Source: Syntrophaceae bacterium UBA6255 (GTDB taxonomy: Bacteria; Desulfobacterota; Syntrophia; Syntrophales; Smithellaceae). From it: a DNA stretch of 22,381 nt. Made by a program: the position numbers and the translations under genes. The DNA lies in the NCBI GenBank assembly GCA_002441205.1, contig DJVN01000195.1, positions 2,874 to 25,254 of the forward strand, read 5' to 3'. The notes under the pieces are model-generated. The model searched no databases. It saw only the letters and a program-made list of their open reading frames with translations, and had not been told where the DNA came from. Shown here piece after piece: positions 1-6,932 of this stretch; positions within the stretch are counted from its first letter, which is position 1; each line of letters opens with the position of its first letter.

Positions 1-521
1 TATCCAAGATAGTCGTGGCCGTCGATCCAACAACGTCGGCGGATGGTGGCGGTGACGCTGCCGGGATTGTTGTCGCCGGTTCGCTGAACAGCCAGGCCTA
101 TGTATTACAGGACAGGACGATCAACGGATCACCGCTGCAATGGGCACAGGAAGCCCTGAAAGCGTACTATGAGCAAAACGCCAATCTGATAGTCGCAGAG
201 AAGAATCAGGGCGGGGAAATGGTAGCCATGACCATAAAACAGGCAGAAATAACGCTGGCCGATGGCCGAGCCGTCACCGGAAAGAATGTTCCCGTCAAAT
301 TGGTTCACGCTTCACGCGGCAAATTTGTCCGGGCGGAGCCGGTATCAGCAAAATACGAACAAAATAAAGTTCACCACGTCGGTTCGTTCCCGCAACTTGA
401 AGATGAGTTGTGCCTCTGGCTGCCCGGCGATAAATCGCCTAACCGGTTGGATGCCCTGGTGTGGGCGATCACGGAATTAATCGGAGAAAGTTTCTTTGGC
501 GATTGCGTGTTTGAGGATTGA
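1..521 (+). CDS. terL: Phage terminase large subunit, C-terminal nuclease part (5' end outside window)
   Basis: The reading frame is open from the first bases (codons in phase with base 3), so this is the C-terminal part of a longer gene. It matches the RNase H-like nuclease domain of large terminases, the enzyme that cuts concatemeric DNA during head filling. Visible signature: a beta-strand ending in VAVDPT (first metal-binding Asp, bases 24-26) followed by a Gly/Asp-rich turn; AEKNQGG (Glu at bases 198-200); and RLDALVWAITEL near the end (third acidic residue, bases 450-452). This D...E...D layout is characteristic of the Terminase_6C-type domain. The N-terminal ATPase lies upstream of the window. 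The portal gene some 2.9 kb downstream fits the usual packaging module, though six small genes intervene. Confidence 0.93.
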   Translation, partial: SKIVVAVDPTTSADGGGDAAGIVVAGSLNSQAYVLQDRTINGSPLQWAQEALKAYYEQNANLIVAEKNQGGEMVAMTIKQAEITLADGRAVTGKNVPVKLVHASRGKFVRAEPVSAKYEQNKVHHVGSFPQLEDELCLWLPGDKSPNRLDALVWAITELIGESFFGDCVFED

Positions 522-522
522 A

Positions 523-1227
523 ATGAGCTGTATTATCGAGAAAATAACCCATCAAAATGCCTACGAATTACGAGAGGCCCGCCTTGATTTTGCCAAAATC
601 ACAAAGAAACCGTTGATAGAACGCCCATTCTACTACCGGAATACTGAAAACAATGAAGAGTATTATGATCTTTATGGGTGTGTCGGCTGGCCCACGGAAG
701 TAAGCGACAAGGATGATGGGCGGCCAGGGTATATTGCTATTGTGGCTGCCGTCAAGGATGATCGTCCGGTCGAAGAACCGATATTCCGCCTGCTAACCGA
801 GGCGGAGAGCCGTAATATCCCGACAATGCTTATCTATATGCTGGCGTTCCGGAAGAAGTATGGCTTTGGAGCGCACCCGACACTATTGCAATCCTGGTAT
901 GGTGACCCTGATCGTTTTATTGCGACACTGGCACGGTTCAATGAGAAGCACAAAGGCAAGGAATTAATGTTATCTCCGCCCGTGGACTTCTATAATCCAA
1001 AGCGGTTTGATGATTATGCCCGGTCCATGCAGAGTACAATCTCAAAAGATACGCCGGTCCGGTTCAAGTTTAGCGGGTTGGATATTTTAAAGAACCGGCT
1101 ACGGGAGTTCAAGCGCGACGATCCGGCTGTTCTGGCCGTTGGAGGGCTGATTCATACGCTGTTATTAAGTTGTCAGTGGATGGAATCGCAATCTGATTCG
1201 ATGTTTCCGGTGGAAGAAAATGTTTAA
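523..1227 (+). CDS. Hypothetical protein downstream of terminase (234 aa)
   Basis: I do not recognise this family. The ATG at 523 is chosen over an in-frame TTG at 496 because it follows the terminase stop directly and has a GAGG ribosome binding site seven bases upstream, inside the end of the terminase gene. The protein is soluble-looking with mixed alpha/beta composition, has no membrane segment and no cysteine pairs. Features include an aromatic-rich segment near residues 36-50, LYGCVGWPTEV, a conserved-looking LLQSWYGDP around the middle, and a hydrophobic helix near the C-terminus. Its end overlaps the HNH gene start. Location between terminase and portal suggests a packaging-associated or middle-gene role, but this is position only. 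Confidence 0.75.
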   Translation: MSCIIEKITHQNAYELREARLDFAKITKKPLIERPFYYRNTENNEEYYDLYGCVGWPTEVSDKDDGRPGYIAIVAAVKDDRPVEEPIFRLLTEAESRNIPTMLIYMLAFRKKYGFGAHPTLLQSWYGDPDRFIATLARFNEKHKGKELMLSPPVDFYNPKRFDDYARSMQSTISKDTPVRFKFSGLDILKNRLREFKRDDPAVLAVGGLIHTLLLSCQWMESQSDSMFPVEENV

Positions 1228-1915
1228 TTTAAAAGAATATAGAAAATCTTACTATATCGCTCATAAAGAAGAGATGAAATTACGCAGTAGAGAGAGGTAT
1301 TGCAAAAACAAAGAAGCCATATCATCTTATGCGAAGATGTATGCGGCTGAACACAAAGAAGAAATAAGTAATTATCAAAAAGAATGGGCAAACAAAAACA
1401 GAGAATCATTAAAAGCATATAAAAAATCATATCAACAATTAAATCGTGAAAAATTAAAAGCAAACGCAAGGCTGTACCGTCAAGCCAACAAAGACAAAAT
1501 AAGTATTGCTCGTAAAAAATACAGGACGGAAAATAAAGAAATGATTTATCAGGGCATCAAGGAGTGGAAAAAGAATAATCCAGAGAAAATAAAAGCTATA
1601 AAAAAAGCGTATAGGACAGTCCATCCTGATCGAGTGAAAGATACCAAAAAGAGACAAAGGGCAGTGAAGGCGGGGGTAATTATTGAGAAATTTACGGCAA
1701 AAGAAATTTATGAGCGAGATAAATGGGTATGCCAATTGTGCGGCAATAAGGTTGATAAAAAATTAAAGCATCCGAATCCCATGAGTAAATCACTCGATCA
1801 TATTATTCCGTTGTCCTTGGGAGGCGCACATTCAAGGGCAAACGTACAATTGGCACACTTTATTTGCAATTCTAAAGCAGGCGTTGGTGGTATTAAGCAG
1901 ACAAGGTTGTTTTAA
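1220..1915 (+). CDS. HNH endonuclease with N-terminal Lys-rich 15-residue repeats
   Basis: 231 aa. The C-terminal third is an HNH nuclease: CxxC at residues 171/174, SLDHIIPLSLGG (Asp193-His194), Asn208, His213 and Cys216-Asn217. This is a zinc-stabilised beta-beta-alpha-metal fold that nicks or cuts DNA. Residues about 12-145 form a regular repeat with an aromatic residue every 15 positions (Y12, Y27, Y41, W56, Y71, Y86, Y101, W116, Y131), each followed by N/H-K/R-E and several lysines; it is probably helical and binds DNA. The gene is clearly more AT-rich than its neighbours and overlaps the previous gene by eight bases. HNH genes beside terminase genes can be free-standing homing endonucleases or can assist packaging; base composition favours an acquired homing-type gene. 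No intron or intein boundary is visible. Confidence 0.9.
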   Translation: MFNLKEYRKSYYIAHKEEMKLRSRERYCKNKEAISSYAKMYAAEHKEEISNYQKEWANKNRESLKAYKKSYQQLNREKLKANARLYRQANKDKISIARKKYRTENKEMIYQGIKEWKKNNPEKIKAIKKAYRTVHPDRVKDTKKRQRAVKAGVIIEKFTAKEIYERDKWVCQLCGNKVDKKLKHPNPMSKSLDHIIPLSLGGAHSRANVQLAHFICNSKAGVGGIKQTRLF

Positions 1916-1916
1916 T

Positions 1917-1924
1917 TAAGGAGG
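1917..1924 (+). promoter_or_regulatory. Full-length Shine-Dalgarno site (TAAGGAGG)
   Basis: An eight-base perfect complement to the bacterial 16S rRNA 3' end lies two bases after the HNH stop codon and nine bases before the ATG at 1934. It restarts strong translation after the AT-rich HNH gene and sets the start of the small membrane protein. Confidence 0.8.
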
Positions 1925-1933
1925 ATATTTAAT

Positions 1934-2188
1934 ATGTTTGATTTACTTGAGGTTATTGGATTGATGGTCATAAGTGCCGGACTGTTCGCGGGCGGCGTCC
2001 TGCTCGGTGGATGGGTGGGATTCAAGTTTAAGAACTCTGTCCCGGGTGAGAATTTTATCGGCGGCGTACCGGACGGCGAAGTATTCACCATGAAAGACGA
2101 GATCGACGGGCTGGATGAAGAAGAGAATCCGGCAAAGAAATCAATACTGGCAAGAACAGAGCAATTTATCAAGACGCTGGGAGGATAA
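1934..2188 (+). CDS. Small single-pass membrane protein (84 aa)
   Basis: Begins after a perfect TAAGGAGG. Residues about 7-30 (IGLMVISAGLFAGGVLLGGWVGF) are one long hydrophobic, Gly-rich segment, followed by FKFKN and then an acidic soluble tail (EIDGLDEEENPAKK). The layout fits an inner-membrane protein with a short N-terminus outside and a cytoplasmic tail, or a tail-anchored virion protein. There are no signal cleavage motifs. It sits among unknown small genes between terminase and portal. It is not a recognisable holin: only one transmembrane segment and no neighbouring lysin. Function unknown. Confidence 0.78.
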   Translation: MFDLLEVIGLMVISAGLFAGGVLLGGWVGFKFKNSVPGENFIGGVPDGEVFTMKDEIDGLDEEENPAKKSILARTEQFIKTLGG

Positions 2189-2191
2189 ACC

Positions 2192-2770
2192 ATGCAGAGA
2201 ATGAAAGTTAAATGCCCGAATTGCGGGCGCATATCGTTTGAGACAACTGATCAGTTTAATCCGGACGCAATCCCTCACGGCGGTATGGTCCGCTGTTTAC
2301 TGCATTACCAGATCGATTGGCTGTGCTCTTCTTCGACCGTCTCAGCGGAAATGACCTGTCCGGAATGTCTGGCTCCGCTCGTGGTTGGTGGTGTGTTGAA
2401 CGTCGTAATGCCGGCAAGAGAAGCGGGAGAATGTTTTGCGGGCAATCAAAAGGCCGCTATTCAGGAGACGGAGTTTTCAAATACCCATGTATCCCCAGGT
2501 ATCAACATGGAGAAATTTTTATCTTATCAAGCGGAGATTCAAAAAGAAATGCTCAAAAATGAAATACCGCCGATAATAGTACCAGAAGTCGCGGTCATTA
2601 TTGAACGCCCTGATGGAACGCAAACAAAGGCTAACATTGTTGATAATGGCCGGACTATGCACATCGGGAAAACAGAAGATCAACAGACAAAACCTTTTGT
2701 CTGCGACGTTTGCGGGAAGGAATGTAAATCAGAGTTCGGCCTGAAAAGCCATAAGAGGAGCCATAAATGA
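2192..2770 (+). CDS. Zinc-binding protein with N-terminal Cys pairs and a C-terminal C2H2 finger
   Basis: 192 aa with at least two probable zinc sites. The N-terminal third has CPNC (C8/C11), C35, C45 and CPEC (C56/C59), a ribbon-like layout. The last 22 residues form a classical C2H2 finger: C171-x2-C174-x12-H187-x3-H191 with the FVC.VC start and LKSHKRSH helix typical of DNA-binding fingers. The middle (residues 105-160) is polar and probably extended. The ATG at 2192 has GGAGG seven bases upstream; a second ATG at 2201 is possible. It overlaps the next gene by ATGA. A DNA or RNA-binding regulator or host-interaction protein is inferred; the substrate is unknown. Confidence 0.82.
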   Translation: MQRMKVKCPNCGRISFETTDQFNPDAIPHGGMVRCLLHYQIDWLCSSSTVSAEMTCPECLAPLVVGGVLNVVMPAREAGECFAGNQKAAIQETEFSNTHVSPGINMEKFLSYQAEIQKEMLKNEIPPIIVPEVAVIIERPDGTQTKANIVDNGRTMHIGKTEDQQTKPFVCDVCGKECKSEFGLKSHKRSHK

Positions 2771-3009
2771 TAACGGTCAAAAACGGCACCATCTTTGTCA
2801 TTGACGGCGAGAAATGGCTCTACATACGTTATTCTCACAGAATGCACATATTGGCGAGCATGGAGAGAGTTGAGCCAGTGTATTTCGAGGTTGGCAAGTT
2901 CTGGACGATGAAAACTGTTGATAGGCTGCTGACAAACGAACAGATGATGGAAGTATTGGAAAGCAATCCAGGCTGGAAAGACAATAAAATAAGGAGGAAA
3001 GAACAATGA
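2767..3009 (+). CDS. Hypothetical protein (80 aa)
   Basis: ATGA overlap with the zinc-finger gene upstream and ATGA overlap with the next gene downstream show translational coupling and support it as real. The N-terminal half looks like a small beta-rich fold (TVKNGTIFVIDGEKWLYIRYS). The C-terminal half is helical (TVDRLLTNEQMMEVLES) and ends in a basic tail that overlaps the next gene's ribosome binding site. I do not recognise the family. Confidence 0.72.
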   Translation: MITVKNGTIFVIDGEKWLYIRYSHRMHILASMERVEPVYFEVGKFWTMKTVDRLLTNEQMMEVLESNPGWKDNKIRRKEQ

Positions 3010-3311
3010 TTAAAATGGTTTATGCACCGGTGGGAATTGTAATAGGGGAAAAACTCAACAACGCGGAGGCTGGTCTGCTGGCGTTAAAAGAGCCGCGCCT
3101 GCTCCAGATGTCCAAGATGGACGACGGCCGGATGCAGGTAAATGTTGTTCCTATGCTCGGTCAGCCGAAGGGATTTGAGATCGAGCGCGGAATTATGAGC
3201 TACGATGTAACCGACGAGAATGTTCTCAATGCGTACAAAGAAAGCGTGACCGGACTTGTGCTGGTGAAGAAACCACCGCTGGTGGACGGAAACGGAAAGG
3301 CATTGCAATAA
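3006..3311 (+). CDS. Hypothetical protein upstream of portal (101 aa)
   Basis: Coupled by ATGA overlap to the previous gene, with AGGAGG a few bases upstream of its ATG. The sequence is beta-strand rich (MVYAPVGIVIGEKL, MQVNVVPMLGQP, VTGLVLVKKP), compatible with a small barrel. Its position directly before the portal gene suggests a virion or assembly role, but nothing in the sequence fixes a function. Confidence 0.75.
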   Translation: MIKMVYAPVGIVIGEKLNNAEAGLLALKEPRLLQMSKMDDGRMQVNVVPMLGQPKGFEIERGIMSYDVTDENVLNAYKESVTGLVLVKKPPLVDGNGKALQ

Positions 3312-3377
3312 AATAAACTAAAAATAAGGGCTTCTCTTTCTTCGACGGGAGAAGGGGAACTGCAAAGGAGAGAGAAA

Positions 3378-5345
3378 ATGATAGAATCGAAATGGTCGCT
3401 TAGTGAAATTCCCCCTAGTGGACACCCGGACGTTGCTGAGTTTGCCTATGATCTCTTCAACGCCGCCAAAGCGGAGAAGGAACGCCTCGGCAAGCCTGCA
3501 GACTTCATGAACAACTTTGCGCTGTATAAGAACAAAGACTCAAAGGATGTTGTTGCCGGGCGCATGAGCGACAGCCGCCAGAAAAAGAAGAAAAAGAGCC
3601 TGATCAATCTGTATTTTGCCAATGTCGAGCGCACAGTATCCAACATTACAGCGCGGAATCCCGTCGGCGAAGTCATTGACCTGGACGGCAAGAGCATTAT
3701 TGAGCAGGAAACCGGAATCACAAGCGAAAGCGTCCTGAGCATGGTGAACAAGAAATGGTGGAAAGAGACGAACCAGCAGCAGAAAACCAGAACGTCCGCC
3801 CGGCAGATGGAAATATACGGCATTACACCGGAGAAACCGCTTTGGGACAAAGACAAAGACCGCCCGGATGTTGTGCCGACAGATCCTTTCAGTGTGTTTC
3901 CGGCCCCGGGTAATTGGGAAAATCCCGCCGAAGATGCGCCGTATTTCTGTTTTGCCTATGTCGGATATGTATCGCTCATTGAGAGTTTTTACGGCGTGAG
4001 CGATATCGCGGAAGACAGCGCCTATGACCTGTTAGGTCTGGAGCGAGAGAAATTCAAGGGCGGCAGCAATAAAACAGAGGGCAGTATCGGCAATTACAAT
4101 CTTCCTATGACGGTAGCCGCCGAAAAGGAAGTGGACAATAAAGCATTAAAGCGCTGTTTGGTGATTGAAGTATGGATCAGGGATAACAGCACCCGGACGG
4201 AAAAGACTGTTCAGGCGATTATTAACGATGCCACGGGCGAACAAGCCCTTGATCCCACAACAGGAGATCCGCTTTTTGAGGAGATAACCGACAAGATACC
4301 GGTTTACCGTGACGGAATCCGGAAAGTAACCATAGCCAAAACCACTGATCCGCACAATAAGAGCGGTCTGGTCGTACTGGACGACAGCGAAAACCCAAAT
4401 CTAAACCCAGCTCTGGCGGATGATCTGGCCAGAACCACGTACCCGTGGGGCAAAATCCCTATTTTTTACGCCAATTCCTATAAAGACGGAATTTCTATGT
4501 GGGGATTTTCCGCCGCCGAACAGGTGGGCGACCTGCTGGAAAAGCTCAATATTCTGTTTAATAAGATGATTGTCTATGTTCTCAACGTCCTTCTTCCGCC
4601 CCTGATTGTGCAAAAGAACTGCGGAATTACCAAGGAAATGATTGTCAATTCCATTGAATCAGGCGGGCGCCTGATCCTGATGCCGACAATACCGAATGCC
4701 CGGATCGAATTCATGCAGATACCGAACCTGCCGGAAACATTTTTCCGTGTTCTGGAATTGCTGGTGATGTTCTTCGATAGAGTTTACCAGATTGAAGATG
4801 CAGACAGAGGCAATGCACCCAAAGGGATTATTGCCGCCAGCGCGATTGTTGCCCTTCAGGAGCGCAATCAGATGTTGATGCAGAGCAAAGTGGTAGCCAT
4901 CGATTATCTGGCCGAGGAGCGCACAAAATGGGCGATTGGCCTGTACCAGAATTTCGGGACTAGAACGGAAAACGTCAACGTCGGCGATCAGCCTATCCCA
5001 TTCACCGGCTTTAAATTCGCCGGCCGTAAATATAACTACGTTGTAGAGAGTGGATCAACCACACCGAGGACCAGCCTCCAAAGAGAAGAACAGGCGTATA
5101 AACTGTTTGAGATGAGGGCAATTGGCCAGAGGGGGCTATTGGAAGCAATTAACTGGCCGAATTACAAAGAGGAACTGGAACGGACTGCCGAATCTCAGCT
5201 TGATCAGGCCTTGCAGATTATCATTGAGGCAGGGCTGCCGGAAGAAGAGGCCGTTGCGTTGAGACAATTCTTGTTGTCGTCGTCCGTCCAAACCCAGCAG
5301 AATGAATCCAAAAAGAGAAGCGCAAGCAAAGGGGCGACAGTATAA
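3378..5345 (+). CDS. Phage portal protein (655 aa)
   Basis: The size, position (between terminase and scaffold/capsid) and sequence character fit a podovirus-type portal, the dodecameric ring at the capsid vertex through which DNA is pumped. Supporting segments: a basic stretch KKKKKSL followed by YFANVERTVSNITARNP in the N-terminal part; DPFSVFPAPG; the long helical region from GISMWGFSAAEQVGDLLEKLN through NVLLPPLIV; and ADRGNAPKGIIAASAIVALQERNQML, which resembles the portal stem and crown helices. The C-terminal 60 residues are helical and acidic, then Gln/Lys-rich. A good AAAGGAGAG site precedes the ATG. Assignment is by recognition of family style, not by alignment. Confidence 0.85.
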   Translation: MIESKWSLSEIPPSGHPDVAEFAYDLFNAAKAEKERLGKPADFMNNFALYKNKDSKDVVAGRMSDSRQKKKKKSLINLYFANVERTVSNITARNPVGEVIDLDGKSIIEQETGITSESVLSMVNKKWWKETNQQQKTRTSARQMEIYGITPEKPLWDKDKDRPDVVPTDPFSVFPAPGNWENPAEDAPYFCFAYVGYVSLIESFYGVSDIAEDSAYDLLGLEREKFKGGSNKTEGSIGNYNLPMTVAAEKEVDNKALKRCLVIEVWIRDNSTRTEKTVQAIINDATGEQALDPTTGDPLFEEITDKIPVYRDGIRKVTIAKTTDPHNKSGLVVLDDSENPNLNPALADDLARTTYPWGKIPIFYANSYKDGISMWGFSAAEQVGDLLEKLNILFNKMIVYVLNVLLPPLIVQKNCGITKEMIVNSIESGGRLILMPTIPNARIEFMQIPNLPETFFRVLELLVMFFDRVYQIEDADRGNAPKGIIAASAIVALQERNQMLMQSKVVAIDYLAEERTKWAIGLYQNFGTRTENVNVGDQPIPFTGFKFAGRKYNYVVESGSTTPRTSLQREEQAYKLFEMRAIGQRGLLEAINWPNYKEELERTAESQLDQALQIIIEAGLPEEEAVALRQFLLSSSVQTQQNESKKRSASKGATV

Positions 5346-5363
5346 TTTATAACAGGAGGAGAT

Positions 5364-5645
5364 ATGCCAATTTATCAATATGAATGCCGATTATGTAAGG
5401 AAGTAACAGAAAAGTTTCACCGGATGGACAGCATCCCTAAAAAGGTTCGATGTGCCACGCCGGGATGCGGACGTATGGCGCGGCGGATGATCGCCAGCAG
5501 CGGAGCGATCCGGTGCGATTCCATCAACGATGTGAAGTGGCTGCCGTCGGCAATCCAGAATTTACCCGATGACGCCCGGCATATTGACTCCCGGGCGAAA
5601 CATTCCCGGTATCTCAAGGAGCACAATCTTGTCTGTAAAGGATGA
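5364..5645 (+). CDS. FmdB-type zinc ribbon protein (93 aa)
   Basis: The start MPIYQYECRLC is the hallmark of the FmdB/CxxC_CxxC_SSSS zinc ribbon family: C8/C11 and C30/C35 form the zinc knuckles, and the ISAS-like segment (MIASSGAIRCDS) corresponds to the usual serine-rich tail. The C-terminal half extends beyond the usual ribbon with a segment rich in charged residues. A strong AGGAGG site precedes the ATG. Phage homologues are often found next to portal and capsid genes, but their role is not established; the original FmdB name comes from a putative regulator of an amidase operon. I treat it as a small zinc-binding protein of unknown phage function. Confidence 0.85.
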   Translation: MPIYQYECRLCKEVTEKFHRMDSIPKKVRCATPGCGRMARRMIASSGAIRCDSINDVKWLPSAIQNLPDDARHIDSRAKHSRYLKEHNLVCKG

Positions 5646-5841
5646 AAAAGACCGGAAGATTGAAGCAACAAACCGGAAGATTGAAGAAATTAATTCTATA
5701 CTGAGGGACAAAATAAAACTCTTGGTAATGAATAAATCTCATGGTAAAATACTTATGACAGTTGAACTTAATATGTCAGAAGGCGGCATTGGCACGGCTT
5801 TTATTGGACACATGAAAGCAACAAGGGAGAAAATTTTCTAA
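5629..5841 (+). CDS. Small coiled-coil protein with TTG start, overlapping the zinc ribbon gene (70 aa)
   Basis: Read in another frame, this ORF starts inside the last 17 bases of the zinc ribbon gene. The TTG at 5629 is preceded by AAGGA eight bases upstream, and the frame stays open well past the upstream stop, so it is more than a shadow. The first half (DEKDRKIEATNRKIEEINSILRD split around the repeated RKIE) is a heptad-like charged helix; the second half is mixed beta (KILMTVELNM, GGIGTAFIGHM). It ends shortly before a terminator, making it the last gene of the portal transcript. No family recognised. An in-frame ATG further upstream (about 5569) has no ribosome binding site and would lie deep in the zinc ribbon gene. 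Confidence 0.58.
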   Translation: MSVKDEKDRKIEATNRKIEEINSILRDKIKLLVMNKSHGKILMTVELNMSEGGIGTAFIGHMKATREKIF

Positions 5842-5886
5842 TGAGATAATATAACGGGAGCTTAAAGAGCTTATCGAAGCGATCAC

Positions 5887-5940
5887 AAGCCCGATTTCTA
5901 CGGATTACGCGAATGCGCCCGTGGGAGTCGGGCTTTTTTT
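5887..5940 (+). terminator. Rho-independent terminator after the portal block
   Basis: AAGCCCGA (5887-5894) pairs with TCGGGCTT (5928-5935) and is followed by a run of seven T (5934-5940). The 33-base interior can itself fold (ACGG with CCGT, and CGC-GAAT-GCG), giving a stacked hairpin. It separates the portal/zinc-ribbon genes from scaffold and capsid. Confidence 0.82.
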
Positions 5941-6026
5941 ATTTGGTTTTACCAGCTCGGTTTAACTGGCCATTGGACCCGCAAGGATTATCCAAAATTC
6001 AACCAGTCCCGAAAAGGAGAAGGAAG

Positions 6027-6878
6027 ATGGAGAACGCGAAAATGAACGTAATGGGATTTTTGGGAAGATTGATCAGACCGTTGATGAATGAACGCGGAGA
6101 AGTGGACGTAACGCCCGCAGGCGATCCGCCCGCAGTTCCGTTGGATGAAAACGGTTTTATTCCCGGTACGACCTTTAAAACGGTCGAAGAACTGGTGAAG
6201 GGGTTCCAGGAAACAAAAGCTGATCATGGCCGTATCAGCAATGAACTCGGCCAAGTCAGAGGCCAGGCTCAAACGCTGGCGGAAACCCTTAAAGAAACTC
6301 TGACCAAATCGAAACAGGCGGAACCGGCCGCAAAAGGAACAGACTTTGACACTGAAATTAATGCCGCTCAGAACGCGCTCAAAAAGCTCGATCCGATGGC
6401 GGATGATTTCGCGGCACAACAGGCGGAGTTAGTCGGCAAGATAACCGATTTGAAAGCCGAAAAAGTCAAAAAGACTGTTCTGAGCGAAGCCGGGAAGTTG
6501 TTTCAGCAGGAATTGAAAGACCGCGACAGTAAAACAGCGGAAAAAACATTCCTTGACCAGAATCCCACGTTTAACACGCCGGAAATGCAGGCCAAAATCA
6601 AGGATTTTATAGCCAAAGACAGGACCGGATTGCACGACGATATGTCGGCTTATTTCGCGTTGCAGGCGCAGGAAGTTGCCGTTGATCGGGAACGCCTGGC
6701 GAAACAAAACGAAGAAATGCAGAAGGCCTTGGATCTTCAAAAGGGCAAGGACTCAACAGGAAAGGTTTTTGCCAAGGGCGATTCGCCCGGGCAACAGACC
6801 AATCAACCAAAACTCGAAGGCAAAGACCGTGACGCTGCTATGCTGGCGGCTCTGAATAAGGTCCGCGAAGCGTCTTAG
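6027..6878 (+). CDS. Capsid scaffolding protein (283 aa)
   Basis: The ATG at 6027 has AAGGAGAAGGA just upstream; in-frame codons back to about 5913 lie over the terminator and lack a binding site. The protein is highly charged and helical, low in aromatic residues, with Ala/Gln/Lys/Glu-rich coiled-coil stretches at roughly residues 55-105 and 115-175 and a polar, flexible C-terminus (KGDSPGQQTNQPKLEGK) ending in a short basic helix (DAAMLAALNKVREAS), the classic capsid-binding tail of scaffolds. It directly precedes the capsid gene. Scaffolds guide procapsid assembly and leave or are degraded afterwards. No protease motif is seen, so a scaffold-only role is preferred over a protease fusion. 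Confidence 0.85.
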   Translation: MENAKMNVMGFLGRLIRPLMNERGEVDVTPAGDPPAVPLDENGFIPGTTFKTVEELVKGFQETKADHGRISNELGQVRGQAQTLAETLKETLTKSKQAEPAAKGTDFDTEINAAQNALKKLDPMADDFAAQQAELVGKITDLKAEKVKKTVLSEAGKLFQQELKDRDSKTAEKTFLDQNPTFNTPEMQAKIKDFIAKDRTGLHDDMSAYFALQAQEVAVDRERLAKQNEEMQKALDLQKGKDSTGKVFAKGDSPGQQTNQPKLEGKDRDAAMLAALNKVREAS

Positions 6879-6932
6879 TCGTAACAGGTCGTTGCCTTTC
6901 AACATATTAAACTGAAAGAGAGGTACACTACC

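Noticed and set aside
1934..2188. Holin identity for the small membrane protein
   Set aside because: Only one transmembrane segment, an acidic rather than basic tail, and no endolysin or spanin next to it.
3331..3354. CTTCTC/GAGAAG hairpin before the portal gene
   Set aside because: Only six pairs with a 12-base loop and no T run; not a convincing terminator or regulator.
5842..5940. Possible tRNA or small RNA before the scaffold gene
   Set aside because: No cloverleaf arms, anticodon loop or TpsiC-like sequence could be laid out; the structure is explained by the terminator.
5913..6026. In-frame upstream extension of the scaffold gene
   Set aside because: It runs over a terminator and has no ribosome binding site; the ATG at 6027 has a strong one.
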